Shown here: piece after piece, positions 1-14,117 of the stretch | Numbering within the stretch: position 1 is the first letter of the stretch | Layout of the letters: every line of letters starts with the position of its first letter | Origin: Rhynchonema sp. JSB1_4 | Taxonomy: Eukaryota > Nematoda > Chromadorea > Monhysterida > Xyalidae | Reading direction: 5' to 3' | DNA: 64,000 nucleotides | Assembly: GCA_030248065.1 (NCBI GenBank) | Contig: JASAMV010006079.1 | Location: 1 to 64,000 of the forward strand | Notes under the pieces: generated by a model | The model's input: only the letters and a program-made list of their open reading frames with translations | Told to the model about the DNA's origin: nothing | The model's database searches: none | Made by a program: the position numbers and the translations under genes

Positions 1-1402
1 AAAATGTATGTTTTGGGAATTTGTTCAATAGTTAAGGTCCGAGATTGGATGATGAAAATGTATGTTTGGGAATTTGTTCAATAGTTAAGGCCCGAGATTG
101 GATGATAAAATGTATGTTTTGGGAATTTGTTCAATCCCTAAAGGCTAGATGTATGTATGTTTTGGGAATTTGTTCAATAGTTAAGGCCCGAGGTTGGATG
201 ATAAAATGTATGTTTTGGGAATTTGTTCAATAGTTAAGCCCAGAGGTTGGATGATAAAATGTATGTTTTGGGAATTTGTTCAATAGTCAAGGCCCGCGGT
301 TGGATGATAAAATCTATGTTTTGTGAATTTGCTCCATAGTTAAGGCCCGAGGTTGGATGATAAAATGTATGTTTTGGGAAGCAAGCGCCCCACAGCCCAA
401 CAAGAAAAAAAAAAAAGGTTGGATGATAAAATGTATGTTTTGGGAATTAGTTCAATAGTTAAGGCACGAGGTAATATAAAATATGCAATAAAAAGCAAGC
501 TAAAATCAAACCAAAGCCCAGAGAAAAAAAATCTATTGGATGATAAAATGTATGTTTTGGGAATTTGTTCAATAGTTAAGGCCCGAGGTTGGATGATAAA
601 ATGTATGTTTTGGGAATTTGTTCAATAGTTAAGGCCCGAGGTTGGATGATAAAATGTATGTTTTGGGAATTTGTTCAATAGTTAAGGCCCGAGGTTGGAT
701 GATAAAATGTATGTTTTGGGAATTTGTTCAATAGTTAAGGCCCGAGATTGGATGATAAAATGTATGTTTTGGGAATTTGTTCAATAGTTAAGGCCCGAGA
801 TTGGATGATAAAATGTATGTTTTGGGAATTTGTTCAATAGTTAAGGCCCGAGATTGGATGATAAAATGTATGTTTTGGGAATTTGTTCAATAGTTAAGGC
901 CAGAGTTTGGATGATAGAAAAAAAGTATAAAGAATGTATGTTTTGGGAATTTGTTCAATTAGTTAAGGCCCAAGATTGGATGATAATGTATGTGGAAAGA
1001 GGTTGGATGATAAAATGTATGTTTTGGGAATTTGTTCAATAGTTAAGGCCCGAGGTTGGATGATAAAATGTATGTTTTGGGAATTTGTTCAATAGTTAAG
1101 GCCCGAGGTTGGATGATAAAATGTATGTTTTGGGAATTTGTTCAATAGTTAAGGCCCGAGGTTGGATGATAAAATGTATGTTTTGATAAAATGTATGTTT
1201 TGGGAATTTGTTCAATAGTTAAGGCCCGAGATTGGATGATAAAATGTATGTTTTGGGAATTTGTTCAATAGTTAAGGCCCGAGGTTGGATGATAAAATGT
1301 ATGTTTTGGGAATTTGTTCAATAGTTAAGGCCCGAGGTTGGATGATAACATGTTGAGGAAATTTGTAACATAGTTAAGGCCTGATCCTGGATGATAAAAT
1401 CT
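1..1402. repeat. 53-bp tandem satellite array
   Basis: About two dozen head-to-tail copies of a 53-bp unit fill the first 1.4 kb. The period is clear between 601 and 900, where the same word recurs every 53 bases. Two interruptions rich in A and AAGC words lie near 380-420 and 470-535, and a shortened copy lies near 1180. The last copies decay after 1340. The array touches the window edge, so its full length is unknown. Because 53 is not a multiple of three, the short reading frames crossing it are not conserved peptides. It is a minisatellite/satellite and not a CRISPR array: there are no unique spacers and the context is eukaryotic. Confidence 0.95.
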
Positions 1403-1499
1403 ACAAGAAAACGAGCTTAAACAGGCTTACGGAATGTTGCAATATCCCTCACCTGCTGATGCTACAACTTGCTGGTTGCTGGAACAAGTGTGGTGTACT

Positions 1500-1765
1500 G
1501 GTCTCCACAATGACTATATAAGAATCCATCCAAAAATTTTCCTGAATGGTAAGGCACGTCTCGCTGCAGATCACAAGCGTTCTATTTATATTTTTCCAAA
1601 ACATTTCTGGCGATATTACAGTGAAGCGACTTGAACACAGTGAGCGTGATATCGGCAGAAATGTTTTGGAAAAATTATAAATAGAACGGTTGTGATCTGC
1701 AGCGAGACGTGCTTTACCATTCAGAAAAATTTTTGGATGGATTCTTATACAGTCATTGTGCGACC
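1500..1765. mobile_element. inverted-repeat element (MITE-like), GGTC...GACC ends
   Basis: Two arms of about 110 bases (roughly 1506-1619 and 1645-1762) are near-perfect reverse complements around a 25-base loop. The ends read GGTCTCCACAATGACT and its partner AGTCATTGTGCGACC. A related element with the same ends lies at 61362-61620. No reading frame of its own is convincing. This looks like a non-autonomous foldback DNA transposon. Confidence 0.8.
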
Positions 1766-2527
1766 ACTATCATGCCGTATCATACCTCTGACGGCACAGT
1801 GGACAGACACAAGTCCAACCGTATACTTTTGACGCTACTACGAAGAAAAACAAGTGGTTTTCCAACCGTAAACCTCGTCGCAATAATGATACAACTGATC
1901 TGTCAATTGTTAATTTGTGTATTTTCTTAAACTGATCAGTGCAGTTCACCAAAATCCGAAACCAAACCAGTATCCGAAACTGCAAAGTACCCGGAATCAC
2001 AAAAACACTGGCAATATTTCATTCGATTTTCGAATGAAGGGCAAACAGCAATCTGTAACATCAATTTGAGCGCCACTGATGTGATATTCCATACGATACG
2101 ACTTGATCAATAACAATTCCGTGTAAAGCTCTGGTTAGCAGATAATACAACTAGACAGTTAATGAAACTACTGGTACAGCAGACTGATACATAAAAATAC
2201 TAAAAAATGCAATCGGTGTATTGTATGTCCCAATATAGTTCTCGAGAGTTATTGCCGACAGCAGAAATTTATATGCCATATAAAAACGCATTCGAAGGTG
2301 ATAATTCATGCAAATAATATTGCTTCTCAACTTACGACTTCAACATGTAAAATGTCAGCTCAAGTGGATCATTGGTCCCTGATTTATCGGGTAAAAAGCG
2401 GCACGAAAACTGCTAAAAACTCTTCTTTCTTCTTTCTGCTTCTATCGAAACTTGGTTCCCGATAAATAGAAGCATCTAACATCAAAATAATGCGTGCGCC
2501 ACGAGGTTTCCAGGAAATTTGACGGTA

Positions 2528-2871
2528 GGGCGCCCTTAGTCATAGTGGAAAATGGAAATGGAAATGCAAAAAATATTCTATGTCCAAGTTTTCCATTTCC
2601 ATTTCCATTATGACTAAGGGCATACTGGAAAATGGAAAATGGAAATGAAACAAAACATTTTCTGTGTGAAATCTGACCAATCAGCTGCCGAGAATTGGGT
2701 GGAACAGAAAATGTTTTGTCACATTCAAACATACTGCTCAGTTTCTTTGTCCATAAACAGTTTCCATTTTCCATATGCCCTTAGTCATACTGGAAAATGG
2801 AAATGGAAAACTTGGACATAGACTATTTTTTGCATTTCCATTTCCATTTTCCACAATGACTCAGGGCGCCC
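2528..2871. mobile_element. inverted-repeat element ending in GGGCGCCC
   Basis: Both ends begin with the palindrome GGGCGCCC followed by long inverted arms made of TGGAAAATGGAAATGG words. A second, inner inverted pair (about 2610-2640 and 2763-2800) suggests a nested or double insertion. The centre carries no convincing coding region. No clean target duplication was found. It lies downstream of the monooxygenase stop codon. Confidence 0.75.
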
Positions 2872-3223
2872 TTAGGTGGAGTTATACTTGTCCATTTTGG
2901 GCTTGTAGACAATGAGGACAAATTTTTGTTTCAATCATATTTTGTGATAGCGTTGGAGCACTAATTTCGACCAGCGTAAAAGTTGTTCACGCTAATGGCT
3001 TAAAAATACAGCACAAAACGAATAGCCAAAGCAGAAAACTTTTGAAAATCATTTACACAACGCCACTGATGGTGATCAAAAGCATTCAACGATCACAAAC
3101 CGCAATGTCTGTGATCAGCAGTTACACTTGCATGTGTCAAGTTTGTAACATGAAAAAAGGTAATCACAAACATACAAAAATAACATTATATTATGGATAT
3201 GTACCTGCTGCAAGTGTAGGTAT

Positions 3224-6200
3224 TCAGAAGACGGACGCGAAATCATAACGATAGTGCAACAACTGGAAAGCACACGAGTAAATCAACAACAGCAAGAACA
3301 GCATGGCCAGGAATGTCCATGGTGAGTGCAGCTGTAGACTGTAACCCAGACCGAAGTAGCACAGCGTGCCCGCCAGCACTATCAGCAATGACCACAGTGC
3401 ACCCCAACTGTACAGTTGAGTCAACGCACGCATGCCTGCAAGTCGGGTGATGTTTCGCAGATCTGTTTAGTTTACAGATTGTGACACCAACCTTTGGCCT
3501 TGTACGATTTCTCGATGCATTTCGTCTCCCTGGCGCGCAACGGTGCGGCGACTCGGTCGCGTGTCCGCAGAATGGTCGCACGAGCGTCCGCCCACTTGTG
3601 TGGTCCGCGAAGACGATACACGTAGGGCACGTTCGGGCCAAGTGTCTGAAACATTTGTGCGAAGGACATGGCTTGATGTTGACTGAAGGTCAATGCGCAT
3701 TGCTCTGCTTTGCTGGCACTATATTCGATGTTGCGCATTTTTTTTATTTGAAAATGAAAGTTCGACCTCCTTGAAGCGTTCTGTATGCAACTGTTTCCGC
3801 TTGTCAACATACATACATAGTTGAAACGGTAGAAATAACTCCCAATAATACACTCTAAGCTAAAGCACGATCGTGGGCCGGTAAAGTGCATCGTCACCAA
3901 GCTGACATGTTCTAATTGACCAATCAGCACTGAGCTGCGACGAAGACCAACCAATGACATCCAGAAGAAGAAGTCAGTGAAGAACGTTGACCACAACGGT
4001 GGTGTGCAGTCAATCAATTCTGCGATGTCATCCATGTACGTCATGTAGTCAACCTGCAACAAAATTGGCGAGTCCGGCCTTGCATGGTATGGCACGACGT
4101 TCTTCTTTCAGGAATATTTAGCAGATTATTTCGATGTCACCAGAATAAAAATCTCTAACTTAAATCCTCTTTAGGCGACCAAAAAGCAGAAAATTGAACT
4201 TCCTTAAATCTCGAAACATTCTTGATACACAAGGTAACGTGATCAAGGCAATCTTGGACCGGACCGATAACTATCAAGTTCGATGCAAGCCAGTGACAAT
4301 GAGATTAGTGCACAGGTACAGTGTTTTGGCAGGGCTTGACCAGTGTATAGATACAACAACATACCTGCACGGTGTGTCTCTGCGACTTGACATATCGCCG
4401 TTGCATTGCCGTTCGTGTCAGATCGATGTCACGCTGCATTTGCGCACTGGCTGGCAACTTGCAATGACCGGACAGCACACGCGTCACCCAACGACATTGC
4501 AGCTCGCTGATTGGCTGGATTGCGCCGAACGGCTGCGGATGGAAGGCTGTGAAACATCTGCTTGCTTGTATTTGTGTAACACAATCACTCACTTGAACGA
4601 ATCCAATAACGGACAGCGTCGGATGCACCAGATCGGGCGGGAATACGAATTTGTACAAGTTCACTTCGTTGTTCTGCAATTGTGTAAATGCAATAACGCC
4701 AGTGAGTTTGTTCCGCGTTTCGTCTTGTTTTCACAGCCTGGCGGTGCACTAGGTCATCGTCAGTACGAACAAATTTTTCGCGAAACGTCAGTACAAATGT
4801 ATCAGACGACCACGTGACCCCAAAAGACGCTCGAGCCCATCTTCTTCCTCTCGTGAAACATCGCCCGGCTTGCCTTACACGACAACAAGGCGTGAGCTAC
4901 CAACCTTGACCGCGATCAGACTTTGTGGTTCGAGGAATGGAAAGTCGAAGTAGTAGCCGGTGCTGGCAATCACCGTGTCCACCGGGACCTCTTTGCCACC
5001 GACAAACTTGACCGTCGTTGGCGTAAAGTCCTCGATGTCGTCCTCAAACAATCAAACATTGATGAATTCTTAGAGGTAGTTGTAAAATTGACAGCCTCAA
5101 AGTAGTTGCTCCCAGACGATAAAAATTAATCGCTCCGGATCGAATGTGTAATTATCTGATAATTCGGGGAATATGCTCTAGCTTGAACTAGCAAGGCCAC
5201 TCACCTGAATGATGATGCGTTGTGAGGCCAACATATTCGGCAACGGGTCATTCACGGTGGGATGTTGTGAGAAGAATCGATGTTTCGGCTTGAGTCCGTA
5301 CAATTCGTGGTCCATACGTCGACTCACTTGGTCTTCCATGTAGTCGTTGAGCAACGATTGTGGATACACTGAAGAGGTCGGGCTCACCACTTTCCTGAAC
5401 GTTACGGCAGCAATCGTGGGATAAATCAATCGATAAAATGTCAATCACCCCATTTCATCTGCCACGAGTAGAATCGATTTTGGAAAATGACATCGAACGG
5501 CACACCACGTTCGCCCACTCGATTCCACACCCACGCACCACGACGCGTCGACAGATGCACCTTGAAACATCACATGGTATGGCAGCAGGGGAATTATGAC
5601 AAAAGAGTTGTGTAATGTACCATGCGAATTACATATATGGCATGGTGGAAAAGCAACGACATTTTAGAAACATCAACAAACCTGTTTAGCTCGTCCGACC
5701 ATGTCAACCGCAGCGTCGATGCCTGAATTGCCAATGCCAACCACCAGCACGTTTTGGTTCTCAAACGGTTCAGGCGTCAGATACGATTGTGAGTGTATGA
5801 TACGACCCTGATGTGGGAAGGAGAATGGTCATATCCTACTTGGATTCACTTGACCGTTTGCAACTTTCAGTGAGAAGCATGCGACACTATGGGGAGGTAT
5901 CAAACTTGGTGATCGGATACTGCGTTGCTCACTTAGGTTTTTTCAGCAAGAGATTTGCTGATTCTATTAAATTTCGACCAACGCAAAAGTAGGTCTCAAA
6001 AAGGCAACTGTACACTGGTCGAAACCAGTGCCATCGGTAAAGTCGGGTATATCTTACAATAAATCACATGACCGAGGACCGATTCGATCCGATGCCACAC
6101 CGAGTCTGCTGGTCAGCCAGCACACACGCACCTTGAACTTTTCTTGTCCATTGAATTTGGGCAGATGCGGTTTGGCATGATGCCCGGTGCAGATCATGAC

Positions 6201-7484
6201 CGCGTCGAAGTAGTGCACAATGTCATCCTGCGCGTGCACAATCCAACCACCACTTCGGTCGTAGTCGGGCGCTGGACGAATCTGCAAGCGAACGTGGCGT
6301 TTCACGTCAACTGTTCTGCAATGTTGTATGTATAGCTGCGGTGAAACATCATCCAGTTAAATCTGTTTAGATCTTTGAGCGTTGTACAGCATTAGTTTAC
6401 CAACGCGCAGGAGCACTGTTTGGGATGATGGTTCATTCATGCAAATTGGCAAAGAGAAATCATAAAATTGGAGTGAAAGTAAAATGCTACTAATCGTCAC
6501 CTTTTCCACTCTGGTATTCAATTGTATGTGCTTCATCAAATCAAACTGCTCAGCGTACGAATGCAGATATTTGTTCACATACGAATTGTGCATGAAATTC
6601 GGCCACTCTGCTGGAGGCGGGAAATCACTGCAAACAATTCAAGTTCTTTTATATTTATGTATGATTCTTCCAACACCCAAAAACTTTTGTAACTCAGGCG
6701 ATTTGCATGTCTCCTGAGCAGTACTGTGATGTCACAGTTTATCATGTTCCACTGTCAAAGAAGGGGCACGAACGTGCACTCTTTGGGTTGGAGAGAATTT
6801 TTAAAACATCTTTTTCAAACTTTTTTCAAAACCGTCGCTAGTGCTTGGTGCTTTCATGCACACAGGAACCAGGTCATAAAAACTGCATTATTTCAGTTTT
6901 TACCATACCTGTACGCCATCATTTCTTTGCTCGTATTCACCACGGTTGATTTCATCACCGTTGAGTGACCCTGAAGCACAAAGTTGGGTACAATTGGAAT
7001 TTATTAGCTACGAAGCGATTGCAAACAGCCGGATAAATACACATCACGAATATAACCACTTTATGCCAGACCTGTCCCATTTCCCTGTAGTTCCACAATC
7101 CCCCGATATCACTGGTTGCTTCGAAACACACGGGCACCAGACCTTCATCGAGACAGCATTTGATCGCTGGCAGGCCACTCACACCTGCGGTTGGTCAAGA
7201 TCATCAACATCATATGACAACGCCACATGTGTCAGTGAAATAAATGAATTCCGCTGATGTTTCATCACGTTATGACGGTTACGTACAGAAAAATGAAGCA
7301 TGTAGTAGGCTAAGCTATATAACAGCAAGGTAATCATGAACCGTATTCCACCCAATGACTTACCAGCTCCGACAATGCAGACACGTCGTCGATTATTATT
7401 ATTGGCATTGGATACATCATCCAGCAATATGGTTCGTGCACCGTCCGGCATTTTCGCCTCAAAGTCACCGAGTTTATCGCCCAT
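3224..7484 (-). CDS. flavin-containing monooxygenase (FMO)
   Basis: FMOs use FAD, NADPH and O2 to oxygenate soft nucleophiles (N or S) at the ER membrane. Fourteen exons read on the minus strand: 7484-7364, 7184-7072, 6970-6909, 6627-6501, 6335-6132, 5807-5682, 5560-5449, 5389-5205, 5042-4905, 4673-4593, 4532-4365, 4053-3952, 3645-3492, 3435-3224. They total 1905 nt (634 aa) with phase kept throughout. The FAD site GAGVSG spans the exon 1/2 junction. The FMO motif [13 protein letters not shown] spans exons 5/6, the NADP site GIGNSG lies in exon 6, and exon 9 has [10 protein letters not shown] in place of the usual ATGY motif. [15 protein letters not shown] and [15 protein letters not shown] are typical of the family. 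The last exon encodes a hydrophobic C-terminal anchor. About 37 residues precede the FAD site, longer than usual. The acceptor of exon 8 is the least certain junction. Confidence 0.95.
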
Positions 7485-10218
7485 GTTGGTTGGACGATGC
7501 TGCCGCTAATTGGGCTTGGCTTTGCTGCAATTTGGCTGTACCGGATGATGAGGAATTTTTATTTTCTTATGAGTTAGGCTGGGCTTAGAGTCTTGTGCCC
7601 GGCCTATGTGATCAGGCTCAGGCTGTGGTTTGATTCAGAACTATGCGTCTGTTGAGGCTGGGTCAGACCCACATTTGGTAGATAAAGTCAAAGTTCTCAT
7701 GCGCGCATCAATGACTCTACTGCAATACAGACATTAACATTGCGGTCATCAGTGTGTCCAAGCCAGCCACACACTCGCATGAGCAAACACGCTGCTACTG
7801 CGCCGCAGTCACACACAATACCACTAGCATGAAGCCTCGAACGCCAAAAAACGCGCAGCGAAAAAAAGGTAAATTAAACGCAGCATAAAAAGTCATGAAG
7901 GACATGACAAGTTGGACTGATATCAATGTGCGTTCCACCAACACGCATATCAAGTGCCAATGCAGGAAAACTGCAGAGGTGTTTAGGTAAGGGGAGGCAT
8001 CTATTCAATTTGAATGGGGATGATGACACATCGTACGAAATACCAAGACCGAAAAAAGTTGTTTGATGGTTAATTATTACAAAACGACAGCCTTGAACGT
8101 GCACAACAACGACAAGTTCAAGTGGTTAGCAAGCAAGTTCTGCTGCTGCTGCACGTAAAAGGTATTATGTCACACCAGTCTCCCATGTACCCTGCGTATT
8201 GATCCCCAGAGTGGGGAAGCTCCCATCCCTGTGTGCTGCACTGTGACTGAACTGGCTGACATTGGCTCCAAAACGTGTGCGTGCATCTTAGCAACAAACA
8301 AAAAACAGCACAAGAGCGTGCTATCTTAAATTTGGCAGACTGGACTGTCGAAAACTTTTTTGTTTTTGTGTAATATGCACTGCATCATGCACAAACATCA
8401 TACGTGTGAAAACTTTCTGTGGTCACTTTATGACTGTTGAGACGCTTTCAGTCTGCAACCAACAAACACGCACGTATATTTACTGAATGAATAATGGTTA
8501 GTGTTTTTGACAAATCTGGGGAAAACAGTGAAGAAAAACAATTCGGCCCACAAAGATGACACCAGCGAAATGTAATGACATGTAATGCCAGCAATGCTGA
8601 CGCATTGGCAAAGCTAAAAAAATCAAGCTCATTTTTGTCACGCTGCATTCACAGGCAAGTAAAGTAATACATGGCTACGTGAATCTGGGATACGATCATC
8701 AAAATAACACGCCGAAAAGCGCCAAGTAATGTCACGGTGAAAAACAAGATTCTGATTTTACAAGAACGGAAACCGTTGACAATTTTGCGCACAAGTCTGC
8801 TGCAGCCATTTCATGGTCGGTCAATCAACAAAAAGTCTGCGGAAACAGCAAGATTGCGGTTGCGTAGGGTGCAGAACGAGAAGAGTGTGTTTACGATAAT
8901 TCCATAGGTAATTGCCAACAAATCAGATCTCAGAAATTGCGTCATGTTTTGGTACGATCCATAATAGTTCAAAAAATTAGTGCCGCGTGTTTGAGCACAA
9001 CATACGTCCCAATGTCCTAATGAAATATCAACTGATCGGTGAACCGAGCCCAGCTTTTTTTGCATTTCCTCAACGTTTTTTTCGGGCGTACAGATTTTCA
9101 CAGTCCAAATCTCAGGGCATAAAGCGTAATTTTAAGGTCGTCGACAGAATAAAAAGAATTTACTCGCTGTTAGTTTGAGGCGATGTGTTATAGTTGTAAA
9201 ATCGCGGTATGCGGCACAAGAAACTTTCGACTGTACCATGAACGGTGAATAGTAGTACAGTTTGAAAAGCATGTGTACTAGTGATTGTAGTAGTAACTCT
9301 ATTGTCCAATTGTTGCGACATTGTTGTCCAATACCCGTTACTCCTCATGCGCACAAAGTACTTTGATTATCACACATTATTCGGTGAGTGAAGGGTCCTG
9401 GTGAAGAGACAGTATGTACCTATAAGTCTGCGCACATCGCTGCCATTTGTGACTGAAAGATCCGATAATTGCGAGCGCGTAAATTCCTTCAAAGTGCATC
9501 CAACCACATCACGTGACCTCGACAGTAATGGGCTGCTGGTTATGAATTTGACCGAGTGATTTTACATGAACACCAACCAGAAAATTTGGAGGAAAAGTGT
9601 TCAGGATGCTTGCGATCAAAAGATGAAAAATGCATCGATACCAGGATGAATTCCTCGCGTTGGAGTCCGATTTGTCAAATGACGATTAGATTAGACGTCA
9701 CTTGCTGTCTGCGTTTGTTGTTTGTGCCAGATAAAATATGAAGTTTGCTCAGGGGGAAGAACCCAAACAGTAAGACCGATCTGACAGCAAGTTCAAACAT
9801 TTGCAAAGCAAATGGTGTTCGATTCACATTGTGTCTGTCGACCTTATCAAAATGTCGGTCAGGTTAATACGATCATTTTCATAAACACTTGGAATGTGGG
9901 ATATTGTGGGCTCATGAAACAAAAATGAAGTGACTTTGCATTATTGCAACACGGATCTGGGAACAAACTGGGAGAAACCAACGCATGGCATCCCCAGGTA
10001 TCACAGCAGGAATGAAAAATCGCATGGTTTTGCTTTTGTTCTGGCTCGGTGCAAATGTCCTGAACTGTTCACCGAGGCAGATACAGTACCTACGCTCTTT
10101 TTTATTCAACTCTGCGGTGGCTACGAATGCAAAAGCCAACTTTTCAAATTTCACACACACGCGGTGCTAAAATCCCAACGGCACGTGTCACGTGAACACG
10201 TTCATTTTGCCTTTTGTG
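7485..10218. other. intergenic, no gene recognised
   Basis: This is the upstream flank of the monooxygenase and following intergenic DNA. Short open frames occur on both strands, but none shows a family motif, plausible splice sites or composition like the neighbouring exons. I see nothing that supports a gene or RNA here. Confidence 0.6.
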
Positions 10219-10446
10219 TCGAAATCTGGGCGCAATTTTTAGGTTTTTTCATCCTTCGTGTAAGATCTGGTGCAAATTGCCAGCCCACACACGCAGATTT
10301 TTTTGTGAAATTTGAAAATGTGGCGAAATCTGGGGAATGTTCAGGTTTTTTTTAATCCTTCGTGCAAGACCTTGTACAAATTGCCAGGCCAGGTGGTCTG
10401 CCCGGTGAGGCTGGTCCGCACAGGTTTTTTCAGTGAAATTTGAGAA
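10219..10446. repeat. direct duplication of about 110 bp
   Basis: Two diverged copies follow each other (about 10219-10319 and 10325-10446). Both contain GAAATCTGGG, a stretch of T, ATCCTTCGTG, GCAAATTGCCAG and GTGAAATTTGA in the same order. It lies in intergenic DNA. Confidence 0.7.
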
Positions 10447-10594
10447 CGGAGTTGAGAAGCCGCTGCTTCAACATAACGGCGTGGAGTTTCAAAGCTGGTC
10501 TCGGAGTTCTGATGACGAACCAACTGTACCTTACATTACGTGTGCATCGAAGCTTAAACCACCTCGGATGTACAGTCAACTACTTTATACATAT

Positions 10595-10795
10595 ATGGGC
10601 AAACCACGCCAACACGAGCCCGATTTCGCAGCTGGCAGAATGGTGAAACATTCTGACGTGGCTGCTGATTTGGGAAATGTTACACGTTGAAGAATACAAA
10701 GTGGAGCATGATGATTTTCTCTTTCTTTTCGTTTTGAATACACACCACCTTCGAAATCGGGCTCGTGTTGGTGTAGTTTGCCTTTACTTACTACG
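10595..10795. mobile_element. inverted repeat, MITE-like
   Basis: The segment around 10597-10633 (GGGCAAACCACGCCAACACG onward) is matched in reverse complement by 10750-10790. The two arms enclose about 120 bases. No transposase frame is visible. Confidence 0.6.
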
Positions 10796-13700
10796 TATAG
10801 GTAAGAAATAATGGTGTCCGGTCCAGACGTCACCGGTTACCGCGTGTTCTTTCTAGTCCCGCGATTTATGGCAGCGTGTGCGTACTTTTTTTAGATTTCT
10901 TCAGCCCATGGGTTACTTGGAAGCAACCAGCCAGCGCTTTCGCGTTTTCATCTTTTTTTTTCTTACTTTTTTTATCTGCCGGTTGGGATGCCCACTCGAA
11001 CGAACAAAAAAACGTCAATTATATTTGGTCCACCGACAGCACAATCTCGCTGTTTATGTGCCTGTCGTCAAAGTCAACAGCTCTGCAATAACGTTCGACC
11101 GTTTTGTGGATCCATAGTAGCTCCAAATTGCGCCCCAGAAAGAAGGTGGCATCGTCTTTGAGAAGCAGCTGCTGTCAAACGTGTGCAAAAAAACAGAGCG
11201 ACGCCGTCAGTGAGAGTGTGGAGTTTTGCAAGTCACTAAAAGCCGTAGTTTGTCTACGCGCGCGTCTGCTTGGTCGATCAGTCGGGTCAGAGGCCCACGA
11301 CGGCAACATTTGTCAATTTAGAGACGGCCGCTGCTTTTGTTCAGCTGTCGCTAACGTTCTGGCAAGCGAACAACCAACGTTTCTGCTGCCGGATATTTCA
11401 TTTCTTGATTTATATTTCAACTGAATGTTTTTGCAATACCGGGGTAAAACAGCCCTGATCCAACTGCTTGCAGGACTTGAATTGAATGTTTCAAACGGGT
11501 TCGCGACCGAGAAAGTTTTTTCTTGACATAACCATACCAATTCTTCAACGTCGCACCGTTGTGTTTCAGTGTTTGCGACTCGACCGACCAGCGACCTCTT
11601 CGACTTAGCCGTGTTCGAAACGGCTCGGATCATAAATAATATTCCAGAGCCGCTCGCGTGACTCCTGTGCTTTGTTCATTTCATTTATCGACATCACCGG
11701 ATTATTATACGCGTAATAAGCGGTTTTTCATAACCGCCCTTCAACAAGAACATTACCTTGGATGCACAAGCTCATCCAATTTGTCGACTGCTTTTTACGC
11801 TGTTCATTAATTGACGGTAAATCATAACGTCGCTTAACACTTTGGTTGAACAGACGCCAAGACGACAAACAGACGACAGTCATTGTGAAAAAAGAAGTGG
11901 TTTCAAAAGCAAACCAGGTCGAGTTGAAGAGGAATTCCTGACTCACCATATTGCGTGGGTGGTTTGAAGGTGAGCCAGTTTGACGTGTTCAACCTCAACT
12001 GTTGCTCTTCGAACGTTTGTATCTTTAAAACTCAATCGCCCACGCACGGCAGCACTTTAGTGTGCACCGGGGCTTCATTTTCATTAAAAAATATCCTTCA
12101 AACTTGAGCACATAGTACTTGTGTGTGATATTGTTCATCGACCTCTTCTCTGATGCGCGCTTCGAATGCTGTGCACCTGAGAGCTCGTACTATAAGCTTC
12201 ATCTGTACAAACAATAAAAAGCTCGAAACTTCAACCAAATGTACATACACAAACCGTGCACGTGCACAGCAGTCGCTTATAAAACCTGCTAGCAGACCCG
12301 AAGTTTATAGCGTCTCGCGACCAATTCATATTTTTCATCCACCTATAGCTGTTGACGTTTTCCTGTACCTAGCGCCCCAGGCCGTGTGTTGTGCACAGTC
12401 TTTTTACCTCAGCTCTTCAGAAATGAACTGCTAGCAGCGCATTCGCAGAGCGTTACTCACAATTCAAGGGATGCACAGTATTCGATGTACCATATGTATC
12501 GTCGTGGGTGTCAGTTGTAATTTCGGTCACAAAACATTTCTAACGGTACCCAAAATCAAAAATCGATGCCTCAGGTTTTTGTGTTGTGCACCAGCTATGT
12601 CAGTGGCACAATATCTTGCGCGAGTTGTGTTGTTATAGGTTGGTTGGTGCGTAGGGTGTACACATTTTTCGTTGCCGCGATGTTTTGACAAAAAATGGCT
12701 AGTTTGAAAACAAAATCGCACCCAATCGCCTCAGAGCGTTATATTACACATTCTGTTCGGTGCGATTTGTTCACGCAGCACGCAAGATCATCGCAGACGC
12801 TTTTTCTAAGACCGACTTTCGGGTTTGGGTCCACGTGTGGGCGGGATATGATGGTAGACGCAGCAGCAGCAGACTGCTCCTGTTTTCGGCAGTGTTGTTT
12901 TGGACCGCTGTTTTTCCACATTTGTAATCAGCACATTCGGGCATGTACAGTTGGTACACCAAAGTTCCGCGCTCGTTTTTATTTCAGATTTGAATGATTA
13001 CCAGTCACCACTCCAGCTTTGAGCCTTGTTTTTGCTGTGTTTTGCCAAACTTTGAATGCCGTCACGAGGTTTCCTGCTCGTTGTTGTGCTCACGTGAACC
13101 CTCGTGTCTCTAAAAGTCCATCTCAAGGCCAAATTCCGTTTCTCCTCCTGTGGTCCATGGTCCATGTGTGCATAAAGAACGCCTACACATAGTTATAAAT
13201 GAACACATGTGCTGTGCGATTTTCAGTTTTATATCCTGATTTTCATCTCTTTGCTGTTGAAAGAACCTTTAGGCTCAGTTTTACCGTGGTCCCTGAACGA
13301 TAGCGGCCCGTACCTGACCACACGGGCATGTGTAAAAGTTCACAGGTTTTGAGTGGGCGCAAATTCAAGTTCGTCATTTGGATTAAAAGTTTTTACGAAG
13401 TTTACAACTTTATGGCGCCGTTTTTCAAAATACGTACATAATGTGCACGTCCGCGATTGAGTCATCGCAACAGGAGGCGCGGAGGCGTCACTCTTTGTGC
13501 TGCGGTTGTCGGTGCGCAGCTGATATAAGAAAGTGGTCAAGTGTGACACTTTTCAGTTGCCACATTGGCTCACATTTCACTTCCCACATTCTGCCATAGC
13601 TGTCCTGGCGCATACCTCTAAAAGCGTGAAGTTATATATTGTAATTTTTACATCTTTAAACCTACTGTCCCTAGTTTGCTACCGCACCTGGGAACCACGG

Positions 13701-14117
13701 AGTTAGTGGGATGGAACCTGACGTTTTAGTTGCAGCAAAATTTCTGGCACCTCTGAGACTTAGTCTCGCTTTTCGGGAATACGGTACCCGAAAACAAAAA
13801 TATGCAACTCTTCCATCTTCTGCCTGTGATTTTTGCGCCCCGAGTGCAAATTTGATCTGCTTCGCACAACCAAGCGCCACTCCCACTTAAACGTTGCATA
13901 TTTTCAAAAAGTACTTATGGTCCAGTCTGCATTGCAGCTGCGCAAAAACTTTCGAACCGAAGCCCATATTCCTCCGTTCTGGCCTGATCTAATTATATGC
14001 GAGTTTTCCAAAGTTGTTACACCATAAAGTTGTGCAACCCGCACCCTATTAATGCTATCGTTTGACTACAAATTTTTTGAAATTCAGACTTAAGAGCGTC
14101 GTAGTCGACGAGGCGAC
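10796..14117. other. intergenic region upstream of the TRIM-NHL gene
   Basis: No conserved protein, tRNA or rRNA was recognised. Several CAG/GCT-rich and T-rich stretches occur. The region must hold the promoter and 5' UTR of the plus-strand gene that starts at 14118, but no core promoter element is clear enough to mark. Confidence 0.5.

Noticed and set aside
1..1402. Repeat array as a CRISPR locus
   Set aside because: Units are head-to-tail without unique spacers and the surroundings are intron-rich eukaryotic genes.
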